Assembly: GCA_947074205.1 (NCBI GenBank)
Contig: CAMTOQ010000007.1
Span: forward strand, 1 to 64,000
Direction: 5' to 3'
Source of the DNA: an uncultured Bacteroides sp.
GTDB lineage: Bacteria; Bacteroidota; Bacteroidia; Bacteroidales; Bacteroidaceae
DNA: 64,000 nt
Shown here: positions 38,994 through 48,438 of the stretch, piece after piece
Layout: the number at the start of each line of letters is the position of its first letter
How positions within the stretch are numbered: the stretch's first letter is position 1
The notes under the pieces: model-generated
What the model saw: the letters and a program-made list of their open reading frames with translations, nothing else
What the model was told of the DNA's origin: nothing
Databases searched by the model: none
Position numbers and translations under genes: made by a program

Positions 38994-40400
38994 ATGAAAA
39001 CCTTTAATTATAAAACTCAAAGCAGACAGATGATAGGTGATATGCACACCCCTGTAAGTCTCTATCTAAAGGTACGCGATATGTACCCACAATCGGCACT
39101 AATGGAGAGTTCTGACTATCATGCCGATGAGAACTCGATGTCTTATATAGCACTTTGCCCACTGGCGAGTATTGGGGTGAACAACAAGGAAGTGACCACC
39201 ACCTACCCCGATGGCTCAAGGCAAGTGGCAATGCTTAGTAAAGAGTTTAGCGTAGAGAAAGCGATGAACAACTTTATCTCATCTTTTAAAGTCGAAGGAG
39301 AAGACAAAGCTGTTTGCGGTCTCTATGGCTACACCACTTTCAACTCGGTGAAGTATTTTGAGAATATCAAGATCAAGGAGAGCCACGATGAAGAAAACGA
39401 TGCGCCCGATATTCTCTATATCTTATATAAATATATTATAGTATTCGACCATTTCAGAAATGGACTAAAACTAGTAGAAATGCTAGGCGACGGAGAGATA
39501 AGCCAGCTTGACGAGTTGGAGTCGGTGATAGATAACCGAAACTTTGCTTCATATAATTTCGTGCTGAAAGGTCCCGTAACAAGCCCCATCACGGATGAGC
39601 AACACAAAGCCAATGTGCGCAAAGGTATAAAACACTGCTTGCGTGGCGATGTATTTCAGATAGTACTGTCTCGCCGTTTCATCCAACCCTTTATGGGAGA
39701 TGATTTTAAGGTCTATCGTGCACTGCGTAGTGTCAACCCTTCTCCCTATCTATTTTACTTCGACTTTGGTGGCTACCGGATCTTTGGTTCATCGCCCGAA
39801 ACACATTGCAAAATCGAAAATGGCAAAGCCTATATCGACCCAATAGCAGGAACAACTCGTCGCACTGGCGACCCTATAAAAGACAGGGAACTGACCGAAG
39901 CGCTATTGGCCGACCCGAAAGAGAACGCTGAACACGTGATGCTGGTGGATTTGGCACGCAATGACTTAAGCCGCAATTGTCACGATGTGCGAGTGGTGTT
40001 CTACAAAGAGCCACAGTATTATAGTCATGTCATTCACCTAGTGAGCCGTGTAAGTGGCACCCTTCACGATGGCGCTGATCCGATGAAGAGTTTTATTGAT
40101 ACATTTCCTGCCGGCACATTAAGCGGCGCACCCAAAGTGAGAGCCATGCAGCTTATCAGCGAGATAGAACCGCACAACCGTGGAGCATATGGTGGTTGCA
40201 TCGGATTCATCGGACTGAATGGTGAGCTTAATCAAGCTATTACTATCCGAACTTTCGTGAGCCGCAACAACGAATTATGGTTCCAAGCTGGCGGCGGTAT
40301 TGTGGCCCACAGCGTAGAAGAAAACGAACTTCAAGAGGTTAACAACAAACTCGGTGCTTTGAAAAAGGCTATCGACTTAGCCGTAACTTTAAAAAACTAA
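38994..40400 (+). CDS. trpE: Anthranilate synthase component I
   Basis: Makes anthranilate from chorismate with ammonia delivered by TrpG. 468 residues. The chorismate-binding region is clear (FQIVLSRRF, IFGSSPETH, DPIAGTTRRTGD, LVDLARNDLSR, AGTLSGAPKVRAMQ). The N-terminal ALMESSD resembles the LLES-type tryptophan feedback site, so the enzyme is probably inhibited by tryptophan. trpG starts 4 bases later. Confidence 0.96.
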   Translation: MKTFNYKTQSRQMIGDMHTPVSLYLKVRDMYPQSALMESSDYHADENSMSYIALCPLASIGVNNKEVTTTYPDGSRQVAMLSKEFSVEKAMNNFISSFKVEGEDKAVCGLYGYTTFNSVKYFENIKIKESHDEENDAPDILYILYKYIIVFDHFRNGLKLVEMLGDGEISQLDELESVIDNRNFASYNFVLKGPVTSPITDEQHKANVRKGIKHCLRGDVFQIVLSRRFIQPFMGDDFKVYRALRSVNPSPYLFYFDFGGYRIFGSSPETHCKIENGKAYIDPIAGTTRRTGDPIKDRELTEALLADPKENAEHVMLVDLARNDLSRNCHDVRVVFYKEPQYYSHVIHLVSRVSGTLHDGADPMKSFIDTFPAGTLSGAPKVRAMQLISEIEPHNRGAYGGCIGFIGLNGELNQAITIRTFVSRNNELWFQAGGGIVAHSVEENELQEVNNKLGALKKAIDLAVTLKN

Positions 40401-40404
40401 ATCG

Positions 40405-40971
40405 ATGAAGATACTATTATTAGATAACTACGACTCTTTCACCTACAACTTGCTACACTTAGTGAAAGAGCTTGGCACAGAAGATGTGACCGTGGTGCGA
40501 AACGACCAAATAGAGCTCGATGAGGTAGAGCAGTATGACAAAATTATTCTTTCTCCTGGTCCGGGTATCCCCGAAGAAGCAGGTATGCTACTTCCCATCA
40601 TCCGTCGTTTTGCGCCAACAAAGAAGATTCTTGGAGTATGTTTAGGACACCAAGCCATTGGCGAAGCTTTCGGAGCAAAGCTAACAAACTTGACAGAGGT
40701 GTTTCACGGCATTCAATCGGCTATTAAAGTATTGGATCACGAAGTTCTGTTCAAAGGTCTTGCCAATGAAATTCTAGTGGGAAGATATCACTCATGGGTG
40801 GTTGACAGAGAGGGATTACCATCATGTCTTGAAATAACTGCCGAGAGCCAAGAAGGACAAATTATGGGATTGCGACACACTTCCTATCATGTGTATGGTA
40901 TCCAATTTCACCCCGAATCGGTACTCACACCTAAAGGTAAAGAGATCATTCAAAACTTTCTGAATCTATAA
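40405..40971 (+). CDS. trpG: Anthranilate synthase component II (glutamine amidotransferase)
   Basis: Class I glutamine amidotransferase that supplies ammonia to TrpE. 188 residues, stand-alone and not fused to TrpD. The oxyanion loop ILSPGPGIPEEAG, the nucleophile Cys in GVCLGHQAIGEAFG and the His-Glu pair in YGIQFHPESVLTP are all present. Such proteins can also serve PabB, but the position between trpE and trpD fixes the main role. Confidence 0.95.
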   Translation: MKILLLDNYDSFTYNLLHLVKELGTEDVTVVRNDQIELDEVEQYDKIILSPGPGIPEEAGMLLPIIRRFAPTKKILGVCLGHQAIGEAFGAKLTNLTEVFHGIQSAIKVLDHEVLFKGLANEILVGRYHSWVVDREGLPSCLEITAESQEGQIMGLRHTSYHVYGIQFHPESVLTPKGKEIIQNFLNL

Positions 40972-40989
40972 TTAAATAAGATCATTAGT

Positions 40990-41985
40990 ATGAAAAATAT
41001 ATTATATAAACTGTTCGAGCACCAGTACTTGAATCGTGAGGAGGCTAATACAATCTTGCTAAACATAGCACAAGGCAGATATAATGACGCACAGATAGCC
41101 TCGCTAATCACTGTATTTTTAATGCGTAATATCTCGGTAGAAGAGCTTTGCGGGTTCCGTGATGCACTACTGGAAATGCGTACTCCCATCGCTCTAGACG
41201 ACTATAAGCCGATAGATATTGTGGGAACCGGTGGCGATGGGAAAAACACATTTAATATCTCTACCGCCGCTTGCTTCACGGTAGCCGGTGCCGGCTTTCA
41301 CGTAGTGAAACACGGTAACTACGGGGCAACCTCTGTGAGTGGAGCCAGCAATGTGATGGAAGAACACGGTATAAAGTTTACAGCCGATAATTACAAACTG
41401 CAACGCAACATGGAGGCTTGCAACATTGCCTATCTACACGCCCCCCTCTTCAATCCCGCGCTAAAAGCTGTTGCTCCTGTACGCAAAGCACTTGGAGTGC
41501 GTACCTTCTTCAATATGTTGGGGCCATTGGTAAACCCGGTATTACCTAAATATCAATTGCTTGGAGTTTATAACCTTCCATTGCTTCGCCTTTATAATTA
41601 CACCTATCAAGAGAGTCCTACAGAGTTCACTATTGTACATAGTATGGATGGCTATGACGAGATATCATTGACAGCCGACTTCAAGGTGGCTACACGTAGC
41701 AATGAAAAGATATATTCGCCCGAAAGTGTAGGCTTCAGAACTTACAACGAGAACGATCTTTATGGCGGCGATACTGTAAAAGAAGCGGCAACTATCTTCG
41801 ATAACGTACTGGCCAACAAAGGCACAGAAGCTCAAAAGAATGTAGTTATAGTCAACGCAGCTTTTGCAATTCGGACCATGCGAGCCGAGAAATCCATAGA
41901 TGAGTGCATAGATTTAGCACGTCAGTCGTTAGAAGGTGGCAAAGCACAAGCTACATTCAAGAAATATGTAGAATTAAATAGTTAG
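40990..41985 (+). CDS. trpD: Anthranilate phosphoribosyltransferase
   Basis: Transfers phosphoribose from PRPP to anthranilate. 331 residues. The PRPP-binding glycine-rich loop is DIVGTGGDGKNTFNIST, followed by KHGNYGATSVSGASNVMEE, both diagnostic. It lies 18 bases after trpG and 6 before trpC. Confidence 0.96.
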   Translation: MKNILYKLFEHQYLNREEANTILLNIAQGRYNDAQIASLITVFLMRNISVEELCGFRDALLEMRTPIALDDYKPIDIVGTGGDGKNTFNISTAACFTVAGAGFHVVKHGNYGATSVSGASNVMEEHGIKFTADNYKLQRNMEACNIAYLHAPLFNPALKAVAPVRKALGVRTFFNMLGPLVNPVLPKYQLLGVYNLPLLRLYNYTYQESPTEFTIVHSMDGYDEISLTADFKVATRSNEKIYSPESVGFRTYNENDLYGGDTVKEAATIFDNVLANKGTEAQKNVVIVNAAFAIRTMRAEKSIDECIDLARQSLEGGKAQATFKKYVELNS

Positions 41986-41991
41986 TTCATC

Positions 41992-42789
41992 ATGAAAAGA
42001 GATATATTATCGGAAATCATTGCCAATAAGCGCTTCGAAGTAGATTATCAGAAAAGGTTCATCCCGCTTGAGCAGCTGCAAGAGGGCATTGACAGCCTAT
42101 CTCCTACTCGCTCCATGAAGAGCGCATTAGCTACTTCTCCAACGGGTATAATCAGTGAGTTTAAGAGACGATCGCCCTCTAAGGACTGGATTTTTCGTGA
42201 TGCAAAAATAGAGGAGATTATTCCCAGCTACGAATCAGCAGGAGCTTCAGCCCTGTCTATCTTGACAGACGAAAAGTATTTCGGTGGATCAATGCGCGAT
42301 GTACGCACAGCTAGACCCTTAACCCAACTACCTATCTTGCGCAAGGATTTTATAGTAGACGAATACCAGATCTATCAGGCACGAGTAATCGGAGCAGATG
42401 CGATTTTGCTTATTGCCTCAGCGCTATCTTCGGATCGCTGTTTCGCATTTGCTCAAAAAGCTCATGAACTTGGGCTGGAAGTATTGCTAGAGATTCATAG
42501 CGAGGATGAACTCGAACATATTAATGATGATATTGATATGGTAGGAGTAAACAACCGTAATTTGAGTAGCTTTCACACTGATGTAGCCAACTCTTTCCGA
42601 CTATCGCAACTACTCCCAAAGGATAAAATATTAGTATCTGAGAGCGGACTGTCGCAACCCGAAACGGTTAGAGAATTACAAAAAGCCGGCTTTAAAGGCT
42701 TTCTAATGGGCGAAGCATTTATGAAGACACGCCAACCTGGCAAGGCTTTAGAAAACTTTATCGAGCACTTAAAAATAGAAGAGAAGTAG
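41992..42789 (+). CDS. trpC: Indole-3-glycerol-phosphate synthase
   Basis: Closes the indole ring. 265-residue TIM barrel. The motifs IISEFKRRSPSKDWI (first strand, catalytic Lys), ILTDEKYFGGS, LRKDFIVDEYQIYQARVIGA and GVNNRNL are in order, and the end carries VSESGLS and GFLMGEAFM for phosphate binding. It is not fused to TrpF, unlike in enteric bacteria; trpF starts two bases after its stop. Confidence 0.96.
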   Translation: MKRDILSEIIANKRFEVDYQKRFIPLEQLQEGIDSLSPTRSMKSALATSPTGIISEFKRRSPSKDWIFRDAKIEEIIPSYESAGASALSILTDEKYFGGSMRDVRTARPLTQLPILRKDFIVDEYQIYQARVIGADAILLIASALSSDRCFAFAQKAHELGLEVLLEIHSEDELEHINDDIDMVGVNNRNLSSFHTDVANSFRLSQLLPKDKILVSESGLSQPETVRELQKAGFKGFLMGEAFMKTRQPGKALENFIEHLKIEEK

Positions 42790-42791
42790 AT

Positions 42792-43415
42792 ATGGTGAAT
42801 GATCAAATAGTAAAAGTATGCGGCATGCGTGATGGGGATAATATCAGCCAATTAGAAAATCTACCAATCGACATGATAGGCTTTATATTCTACAACAAAT
42901 CGCCACGACTAATAACAGAGATGCCAAGCTATATGCCACAAAAGGCTAAGCGCGTTGGGGTATTCGTCAATGAGGAGAAACAAAGTATCATTACTTATGC
43001 TGATAGATTTGATCTAGATTACATCCAGCTCCATGGCAACGAGTCTGCCGACTATTGCAAAGCATTGCGTAATCTAGAGTATAAGGTCATTAAAGCATTC
43101 TCCATATCATCAGCAAAGGATTTAGAAAACATTTATGAGTATGAACCCCACTGCGACCTGTTTTTATTTGATACAAAATGCAGAAACTACGGAGGGTCGG
43201 GCAACCAATTTGATTGGAACATACTACAAACTTACAAAGGTAAGAAGGGTTTTCTACTCAGCGGAGGAATCAATCTCTATAGCACTAGGGCCTTAAAGGA
43301 GTTTAGCCACCCACGTCTCATTGGCTACGATCTGAACAGCCGTTTTGAAATCTCTCCAGGCAATAAAGATGTGAACCGAATTAAAGAATTCATCGAAAAG
43401 TTACAACATAAATAA
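42792..43415 (+). CDS. trpF: Phosphoribosylanthranilate isomerase
   Basis: Rearranges phosphoribosylanthranilate to the open-chain ribulose form. 207-residue TIM barrel. The catalytic Cys lies in KVCGMRD and the catalytic Asp in LFDTKCRNYGGSGNQFDW. Phosphate-binding GGI is in LLSGGINL. It starts two bases after trpC, so coupling is likely. Confidence 0.94.
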   Translation: MVNDQIVKVCGMRDGDNISQLENLPIDMIGFIFYNKSPRLITEMPSYMPQKAKRVGVFVNEEKQSIITYADRFDLDYIQLHGNESADYCKALRNLEYKVIKAFSISSAKDLENIYEYEPHCDLFLFDTKCRNYGGSGNQFDWNILQTYKGKKGFLLSGGINLYSTRALKEFSHPRLIGYDLNSRFEISPGNKDVNRIKEFIEKLQHK

Positions 43416-43431
43416 TTTAAGCTAAGAAATC

Positions 43432-44205
43432 ATGAATAGAATCAATTCCCTATTTAACAGCGATAAGAAAGAGCTATTATCGATATATTTCTGTGCTGGT
43501 GCACCAATCTTAGAAAATACTGCCAACGTCATAAAAACTCTTGAAGCAAATGGCGTGGATATGGTTGAAATAGGTATACCATTTAGTGATCCTATGGCCG
43601 ACGGAATCGTGATTCAAGATGCCGCTACTACAGCCTTGCGCAATGGGATGTCGTTAAAACTATTGTTCAGCCAACTAAAAGATATACGCAAAGATCTTAA
43701 AATTCCCTTAGTACTAATGGGCTATCTCAACCCCATCATGCAGTTTGGTTTCGAGAAATTCTGCCAAGCTTGTAACGAATGTGGTATCGACGGAGTAATC
43801 ATTCCGGATTTACCTTTCGGTGACTACATGAAGTTTTACAAACCAATAGCCGAACAACATGACATAAGAGTTGTTATGTTAATCACACCCGAGACAAGCG
43901 AGGAGCGCATTCGAGATATCGACAAGCAAACCGAAGGATTTATATATATGGTATCATCGGCCGCCACAACGGGTGCACAAGAAAGTTTTGAAAGCAAGAA
44001 GTTGGACTACTTTAAACGCATCAACGAGATGAATCTAACTAATCCTCGTATGATTGGTTTCGGTATTTCCAACAAAGAAACCTTCGATGCAGCCTGCCAA
44101 TATGCGAGAGGTGGTATCATCGGTAGCAAATTTGTGAACCTTTTAAATGAAGAGAAAGATGCACAAAAAGCGATTAATCGTTTGCGTGATGCTATAAAGC
44201 AGTAA
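43432..44205 (+). CDS. trpA: Tryptophan synthase alpha chain
   Basis: Cleaves indole-3-glycerol phosphate to indole, which is channelled to TrpB. 257 residues. The catalytic Glu lies in MVEIGIPFSDPMADG and the catalytic Asp in DGVIIPDLPF; the phosphate-binding GFGIS is towards the end. It is the last gene of the operon and is followed by a terminator. Confidence 0.96.
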   Translation: MNRINSLFNSDKKELLSIYFCAGAPILENTANVIKTLEANGVDMVEIGIPFSDPMADGIVIQDAATTALRNGMSLKLLFSQLKDIRKDLKIPLVLMGYLNPIMQFGFEKFCQACNECGIDGVIIPDLPFGDYMKFYKPIAEQHDIRVVMLITPETSEERIRDIDKQTEGFIYMVSSAATTGAQESFESKKLDYFKRINEMNLTNPRMIGFGISNKETFDAACQYARGGIIGSKFVNLLNEEKDAQKAINRLRDAIKQ

Positions 44206-44219
44206 CAATCTACAAATAG

Positions 44220-44267
44220 GAAGGATAGTGGAGAAATAATTTCATTGAAACCACTATCTTCTTTTTG
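44220..44267 (+). terminator. Terminator of the trp operon
   Basis: GATAGTGG (44224-44231) pairs with CCACTATC (44251-44258), followed by ttctttttg. The T run overlaps the -33 element of the ansA promoter. Confidence 0.82.
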
Positions 44268-44295
44268 TGTATCGTCACGTTATTGCGTACCTTTG
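44265..44295 (+). promoter_or_regulatory. Promoter of ansA
   Basis: TTG (44265-44267) and TACCTTTG (44288-44295) are 20 bases apart, a full consensus match, 31 bases before the ATG at 44327. Confidence 0.72.
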
Positions 44296-44326
44296 TAACG
44301 AACATTTTAACAGGATAACGACGATT

Positions 44327-45364
44327 ATGATAGTAAGAAAACCATCTGTTCTATTGATTTATACTGGAGGTACTATCGGTATGATAGAAAACCCAGAAAC
44401 TGGTGCGCTCGAAAACTTCAATTTTGACCATTTGTTGAGACATGTACCGGAACTAAAGCGTTTCAATTATCGCATCTCCTCTTATCAGTTTGACCCACCT
44501 ATCGATTCATCAGACATGGAACCTCGTTTTTGGGCAAAGCTGGTAAAGATTATCAACTACAATTATGACAACTTCGATGGATTTGTCATTCTTCACGGTA
44601 CAGACACGATGGCCTACACCGCCTCAGCTCTCAGCTTTATGCTAGAAAACTTAGGCAAGCCTGTAATATTAACAGGATCGCAGCTACCAATTGGAACACT
44701 TCGTACCGATGGTAAAGAAAACCTGATTACAGCCATTGAAATTGCAGCTGCTAAAACTAAGAATGGAGAGCCAATGGTTCCTGAGGTATGTATTTTCTTT
44801 GAGAACCACCTAATGCGCGGCAATCGTACAACAAAGATTAATGCTGAGAACTTTAATGCCTTCCGCTCTTACAACTATCAACCGCTAGCTCATGTGGGTA
44901 TTCATATTAAATACGAACCCCATTTAATACGCAGACCCGATCCTAAGAAAAAGTTCAAACCACACTATCTGTTTGACACAAATGTGGTAATATTAACTCT
45001 GTTCCCAGGCATTCAGGAGAATATAGTAGATGCACTACTTCATGCAAAAGGATTAAAAGCTGTTGTGTTAAAGACCTTTGGTTCGGGTAATGCCCCACAA
45101 AAGCCTTGGTTAATACACCTGCTCAAAGAGGCTACCGATCGCGGCATTATTATAGTAAACATCACTCAATGCTCTTCTGGAGCAGTTGAGATGGAGCGCT
45201 ACGAAACTGGTATTCATCTTCTTCAAGCTGGAGTAATCAGTGGCTATGACTGTACTCCAGAATGCGCTATCTCTAAATTGATGTTTCTATTAGGACATGG
45301 CTACTCAAATAGAGAAGTTCGATACCTAATGAAAACATGTATGGTTGGCGAGATATCAAAATAA
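44327..45364 (+). CDS. ansA: Type I L-asparaginase
   Basis: Hydrolyses asparagine to aspartate and ammonia, probably in the cytoplasm as no signal peptide is present. The ATG at 44327 gives MIVRKPSVLLIYTGGTIGM (345 residues); an earlier in-frame start would lie upstream of the promoter -7 box. Catalytic motifs are the first Thr in YTGGTIGM, LHGTDTMAYTASAL, and the Lys region RTDGKENL. Confidence 0.94.
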   Translation: MIVRKPSVLLIYTGGTIGMIENPETGALENFNFDHLLRHVPELKRFNYRISSYQFDPPIDSSDMEPRFWAKLVKIINYNYDNFDGFVILHGTDTMAYTASALSFMLENLGKPVILTGSQLPIGTLRTDGKENLITAIEIAAAKTKNGEPMVPEVCIFFENHLMRGNRTTKINAENFNAFRSYNYQPLAHVGIHIKYEPHLIRRPDPKKKFKPHYLFDTNVVILTLFPGIQENIVDALLHAKGLKAVVLKTFGSGNAPQKPWLIHLLKEATDRGIIIVNITQCSSGAVEMERYETGIHLLQAGVISGYDCTPECAISKLMFLLGHGYSNREVRYLMKTCMVGEISK

Positions 45365-45366
45365 AA

Positions 45367-45467
45367 GTGTAAATTCCATTTTATGAATCGTATCTCTTTA
45401 TTTCTCAAAAAGGACTCATAAATGCACTAACGCTAGCCGTGAGTTAATTTATGTTATTAATTTACAC
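45367..45467 (+). other. Inverted repeat region between ansA and the LruC gene
   Basis: GTGTAAATT (45367-45375) is a perfect 9-base complement of AATTTACAC (45459-45467), and CATAAAT/ATTTATG (45417-45423 with 45447-45453) pairs inside. It may fold into a roughly 100-base structure. There is no T run at its end. Confidence 0.4.
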
Positions 45468-45507
45468 ATCTACACCTTTATACAACATAAAATATACAAT
45501 AAATTGT

Positions 45508-45515
45508 TATATTTG
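45508..45515 (+). promoter_or_regulatory. Candidate -7 box for the LruC-domain gene
   Basis: TATATTTG matches TAnnTTTG, 41 bases before the ATG. No -33 TTG at normal spacing. Confidence 0.5.
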
Positions 45516-45556
45516 CAACAAAATAATCAATTAGTTAAACTTCTTAGCACTACTAT

Positions 45557-47812
45557 ATGAAACAAAGACATTCAAATTCCAAACACGCCATGTACTATTT
45601 TGCAGCGTCAGTATGCTTAATGAGCAGCTGCGTTGATAGCGACAAAAGCTATTTCAACCCTGATGAAACCAAAGAATATTACGAGAACGAGTACTTCATC
45701 AAGGATATTGATCCTAGTATGGATTGGAAAACAACGCGCAGCGTTCCAGTAGCTGTTTCTATAAACGAAGATCTTGGAGTTAACTACAAAATTAGCATTT
45801 TTAGTTCAAACCCATTACTTGAAGGCGACAATGCCCTGCTTCTTGCTGAAGGTAGCGCAAACAACGGTATGTCTTTCAATACTACTGCTGACATCCCTAA
45901 CGCATTGAGTGCTGTTTATGTAATGCGCACCGATGAAAAGAATCGCAATTTAGTGAAAATTGTTGGTGTAGAAGATGGACAAATAAAAGCTTCATTTGGA
46001 GCTAAAACAGCGACTTCTCGCACCACAAGAAGCGGTGCTGAAATCCAAACAATGCCATTTGACAAATCTGAGAGCGATGTTCTAGCAATGATAAGTAGCG
46101 CAACTGAGATGACAAGTGGCATAACATTGCAAGCTGGTGGTACCTATAAAATTTCGAAAGGCAATACCCTTCAAGGAATGGTTGCAAATCAAGGCTTTGA
46201 CACTAGAGCATCTATTATCGTAGAAGGCACTTGGGATCTATCTGGCGAATCTACTAAAATCAACAAAGGAGTTGACCTGTACATCGTTAACGGTGGGCAA
46301 CTAATATTACCTAGCGAAGAAAAGCAATTAGAGATTATAGGCACTAGCTGCTTTGCCGTATATCCAGGTAGTAGCATCGTCGGTCAAAATGCTACTTTAA
46401 GCGTTACTAATGCTTCTGGTGGAAGAATAAATTTCAATGCGGGAATAATTGACGTTAAAGTACTAAGCGTTGCATCTTGGGAAGCTACTACCGGAGTTTA
46501 CAACACAGGAACTCTAAAAGCAGGCAACTTAAATTTCGCAAATAGTGCAACATTAATCAACCATGGGCAAGTAGAAGCAAAAACGATGCATGATAACACA
46601 AAGATTGAAAATGCTTGCTACATGAAAGTGGAAACACTAGGTGCATCAAGCATTAAATTGAGTAGTAACAGTGCTATTAATGCCACAAATTGGAAAAGCG
46701 TTTGGGGGTCACAAATCCAAATGGCAGCAAATTCCATGATAACAATTAGCAATGAAGCTAATTTAAGTGGCGCTACGATCATAGGCCCAAGTAACGAATA
46801 TGCATTAGTAAAGATTCAAGCATTAAAAGACATAAATGGCTTCAATAATTCTGGCAATATTTACTATGAAGTTGATTTCACCGACAATAACATCACTAAT
46901 AATGGTTGGCTGGTTGAGAATTTCTTGTCTAAAATAAAGAATACGGATGGTGCTATCGCAAAATTCGGCGAATCACCCATCACAATCCCCGCTGGCGAAT
47001 GTACCGGTGAAGGAAACACTCCATCAGAACAAGGAGAGGAAATCCCAACTAACAACAATACAATAACTTATACATTTGAAGACAACTTCCCCCTAGTAGG
47101 TGATTATGACATGAATGATATTGTATTAGATGTAAAAACTCAATATAATAGAGATGCTGAAAACAAGATTACAAGCGCAGATGTCAACATTACATTAGTT
47201 GCAGTAGGTGCAACAAAACAAATTGGGGCTGCTATGCGCTTAATTGGTTTAACAAGAAGCGATATAACATCTGTAACCTTTACGGACGAAAAAGGAATAC
47301 GTAACACTCTTGGTAATTCAATCTTCGGAGCAGACACATACGAGGAAGACGGAGATCAAGTGATTATCCCTCTATTCGGAGATGGTCATAGAGTGTATGG
47401 CGAAGACAAAGTTGATAAAATGCTAAACACAGGTTATTCAGAAACTGAAGAGCTTTACAGCATGACCATCCATATAATTCCATCAGTACAATCTGCTAAT
47501 CCATTTATTAAGAAGGATAATATGGATATATTCATTGCCTATCCCGCTAGATCTACTACTAATAAACGTTCAGAGGTACATCTTTATGAATTCTGGGGCA
47601 ATGGACTTACAAGTAGAGCACTAAACCAGGAAGCAAATATGGCTGCCGCGGGGAATCGCACTTGGGCAATCGCTGTTCCTAATTTCAAATACCCTAAAGA
47701 AGGTGTACTTATCAGCGAGGCTTACCCTGAATTTGCAGAATGGGCAAAAGACCACAATACAAACCTAGAATGGTATAAGAACCCTGTGAAATCATCTATT
47801 ATCAATAGATAA
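45557..47812 (+). CDS. LruC-domain lipoprotein
   Basis: 751 residues with a lipoprotein signal (CLMSSC, Cys near residue 26). The C-terminal third matches the LruC domain (EDNFPLVGDYDMNDIVLDV, then a beta-rich region with the RLIGL and FWGNGL segments). The middle (about 180-480) is rich in Asn, Ser, Gly and Thr with regular short strands, like a beta-helix. LruC-type proteins are surface lipoproteins of unknown function. A longer start is used; Met12 is an alternative. Confidence 0.8.
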   Translation: MKQRHSNSKHAMYYFAASVCLMSSCVDSDKSYFNPDETKEYYENEYFIKDIDPSMDWKTTRSVPVAVSINEDLGVNYKISIFSSNPLLEGDNALLLAEGSANNGMSFNTTADIPNALSAVYVMRTDEKNRNLVKIVGVEDGQIKASFGAKTATSRTTRSGAEIQTMPFDKSESDVLAMISSATEMTSGITLQAGGTYKISKGNTLQGMVANQGFDTRASIIVEGTWDLSGESTKINKGVDLYIVNGGQLILPSEEKQLEIIGTSCFAVYPGSSIVGQNATLSVTNASGGRINFNAGIIDVKVLSVASWEATTGVYNTGTLKAGNLNFANSATLINHGQVEAKTMHDNTKIENACYMKVETLGASSIKLSSNSAINATNWKSVWGSQIQMAANSMITISNEANLSGATIIGPSNEYALVKIQALKDINGFNNSGNIYYEVDFTDNNITNNGWLVENFLSKIKNTDGAIAKFGESPITIPAGECTGEGNTPSEQGEEIPTNNNTITYTFEDNFPLVGDYDMNDIVLDVKTQYNRDAENKITSADVNITLVAVGATKQIGAAMRLIGLTRSDITSVTFTDEKGIRNTLGNSIFGADTYEEDGDQVIIPLFGDGHRVYGEDKVDKMLNTGYSETEELYSMTIHIIPSVQSANPFIKKDNMDIFIAYPARSTTNKRSEVHLYEFWGNGLTSRALNQEANMAAAGNRTWAIAVPNFKYPKEGVLISEAYPEFAEWAKDHNTNLEWYKNPVKSSIINR

Positions 47813-47832
47813 AGGTTATAATTATTATAATT

Positions 47833-47885
47833 AATCTGCCCCCTACTTTTGAGTTTATTCAAAAGACAGGAGGCAGATTTTGTTA
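47833..47885 (+). terminator. Terminator after the LruC-domain gene
   Basis: AATCTGCC (47833-47840) pairs with GGCAGATT (47872-47879), with an inner CTTTTGA/TCAAAAG stem, then tttgttatt. Confidence 0.88.
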
Positions 47886-47986
47886 TTTCTGAACCCAATC
47901 ATTGTATAATCTCAGTCAAAGAATCAACGAAATAGCTATTTTAACAAATTATAAGTTGTTGAGTGAGTAAAATCATAATGCTAGTC

Positions 47987-48017
47987 TTGCTATTGAGATG
48001 TTCGTTATTTACTTTTG
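47987..48017 (+). promoter_or_regulatory. Promoter of the response regulator / polysaccharide operon
   Basis: TTG (47987-47989) and TACTTTTG (48010-48017) are 20 bases apart, a full consensus match, 50 bases before the ATG. Confidence 0.72.
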
Positions 48018-48067
48018 TAGAAGCACTCTTGCAATAATTTAAAGAACAAACATAAACATCGTTCAGA

Positions 48068-48430
48068 ATGAAAAAGATATTACTTATTGACGACAAAGCA
48101 TCTATTGGCAAAGTTGTTTCTATATACTTCAGCAAAGAATACGACTTCACCTATATAGAAAATCCAATTAAGGCGATAGAATGGTTACAAGAAGGGAACT
48201 ATCCAGATTTAATCATCTCCGATATTAGAATGCCTGAAATGACTGGGGATGTATTTCTAAGATATATGAAGAACAACGAACTCTATAAGTCAATACCAAT
48301 CGTGATGCTTTCTAGCGAAGATAGCACTACCGAACGCATCCGCTTATTAGAGGAAGGAGCGGCTGACTATATCCTTAAACCTTTCAATCCCTTGGAGTTA
48401 AAAGTCAGAATTAAAAAGATTATCGATTAA
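48068..48430 (+). CDS. Single-domain response regulator
   Basis: 120 residues, a receiver domain with no output domain. All key residues are present: Asp8/Asp9, the phosphorylated Asp52 (LIISDIRMPEMTG), Ser82/83 and Lys104 (ILKPF). It must signal by protein contact. It is the first gene of an operon with a sugar transferase whose N-terminus is itself receiver-like, 8 bases downstream. No histidine kinase is in the window. Confidence 0.92.
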   Translation: MKKILLIDDKASIGKVVSIYFSKEYDFTYIENPIKAIEWLQEGNYPDLIISDIRMPEMTGDVFLRYMKNNELYKSIPIVMLSSEDSTTERIRLLEEGAADYILKPFNPLELKVRIKKIID

Positions 48431-48438
48431 AAAGCTCA

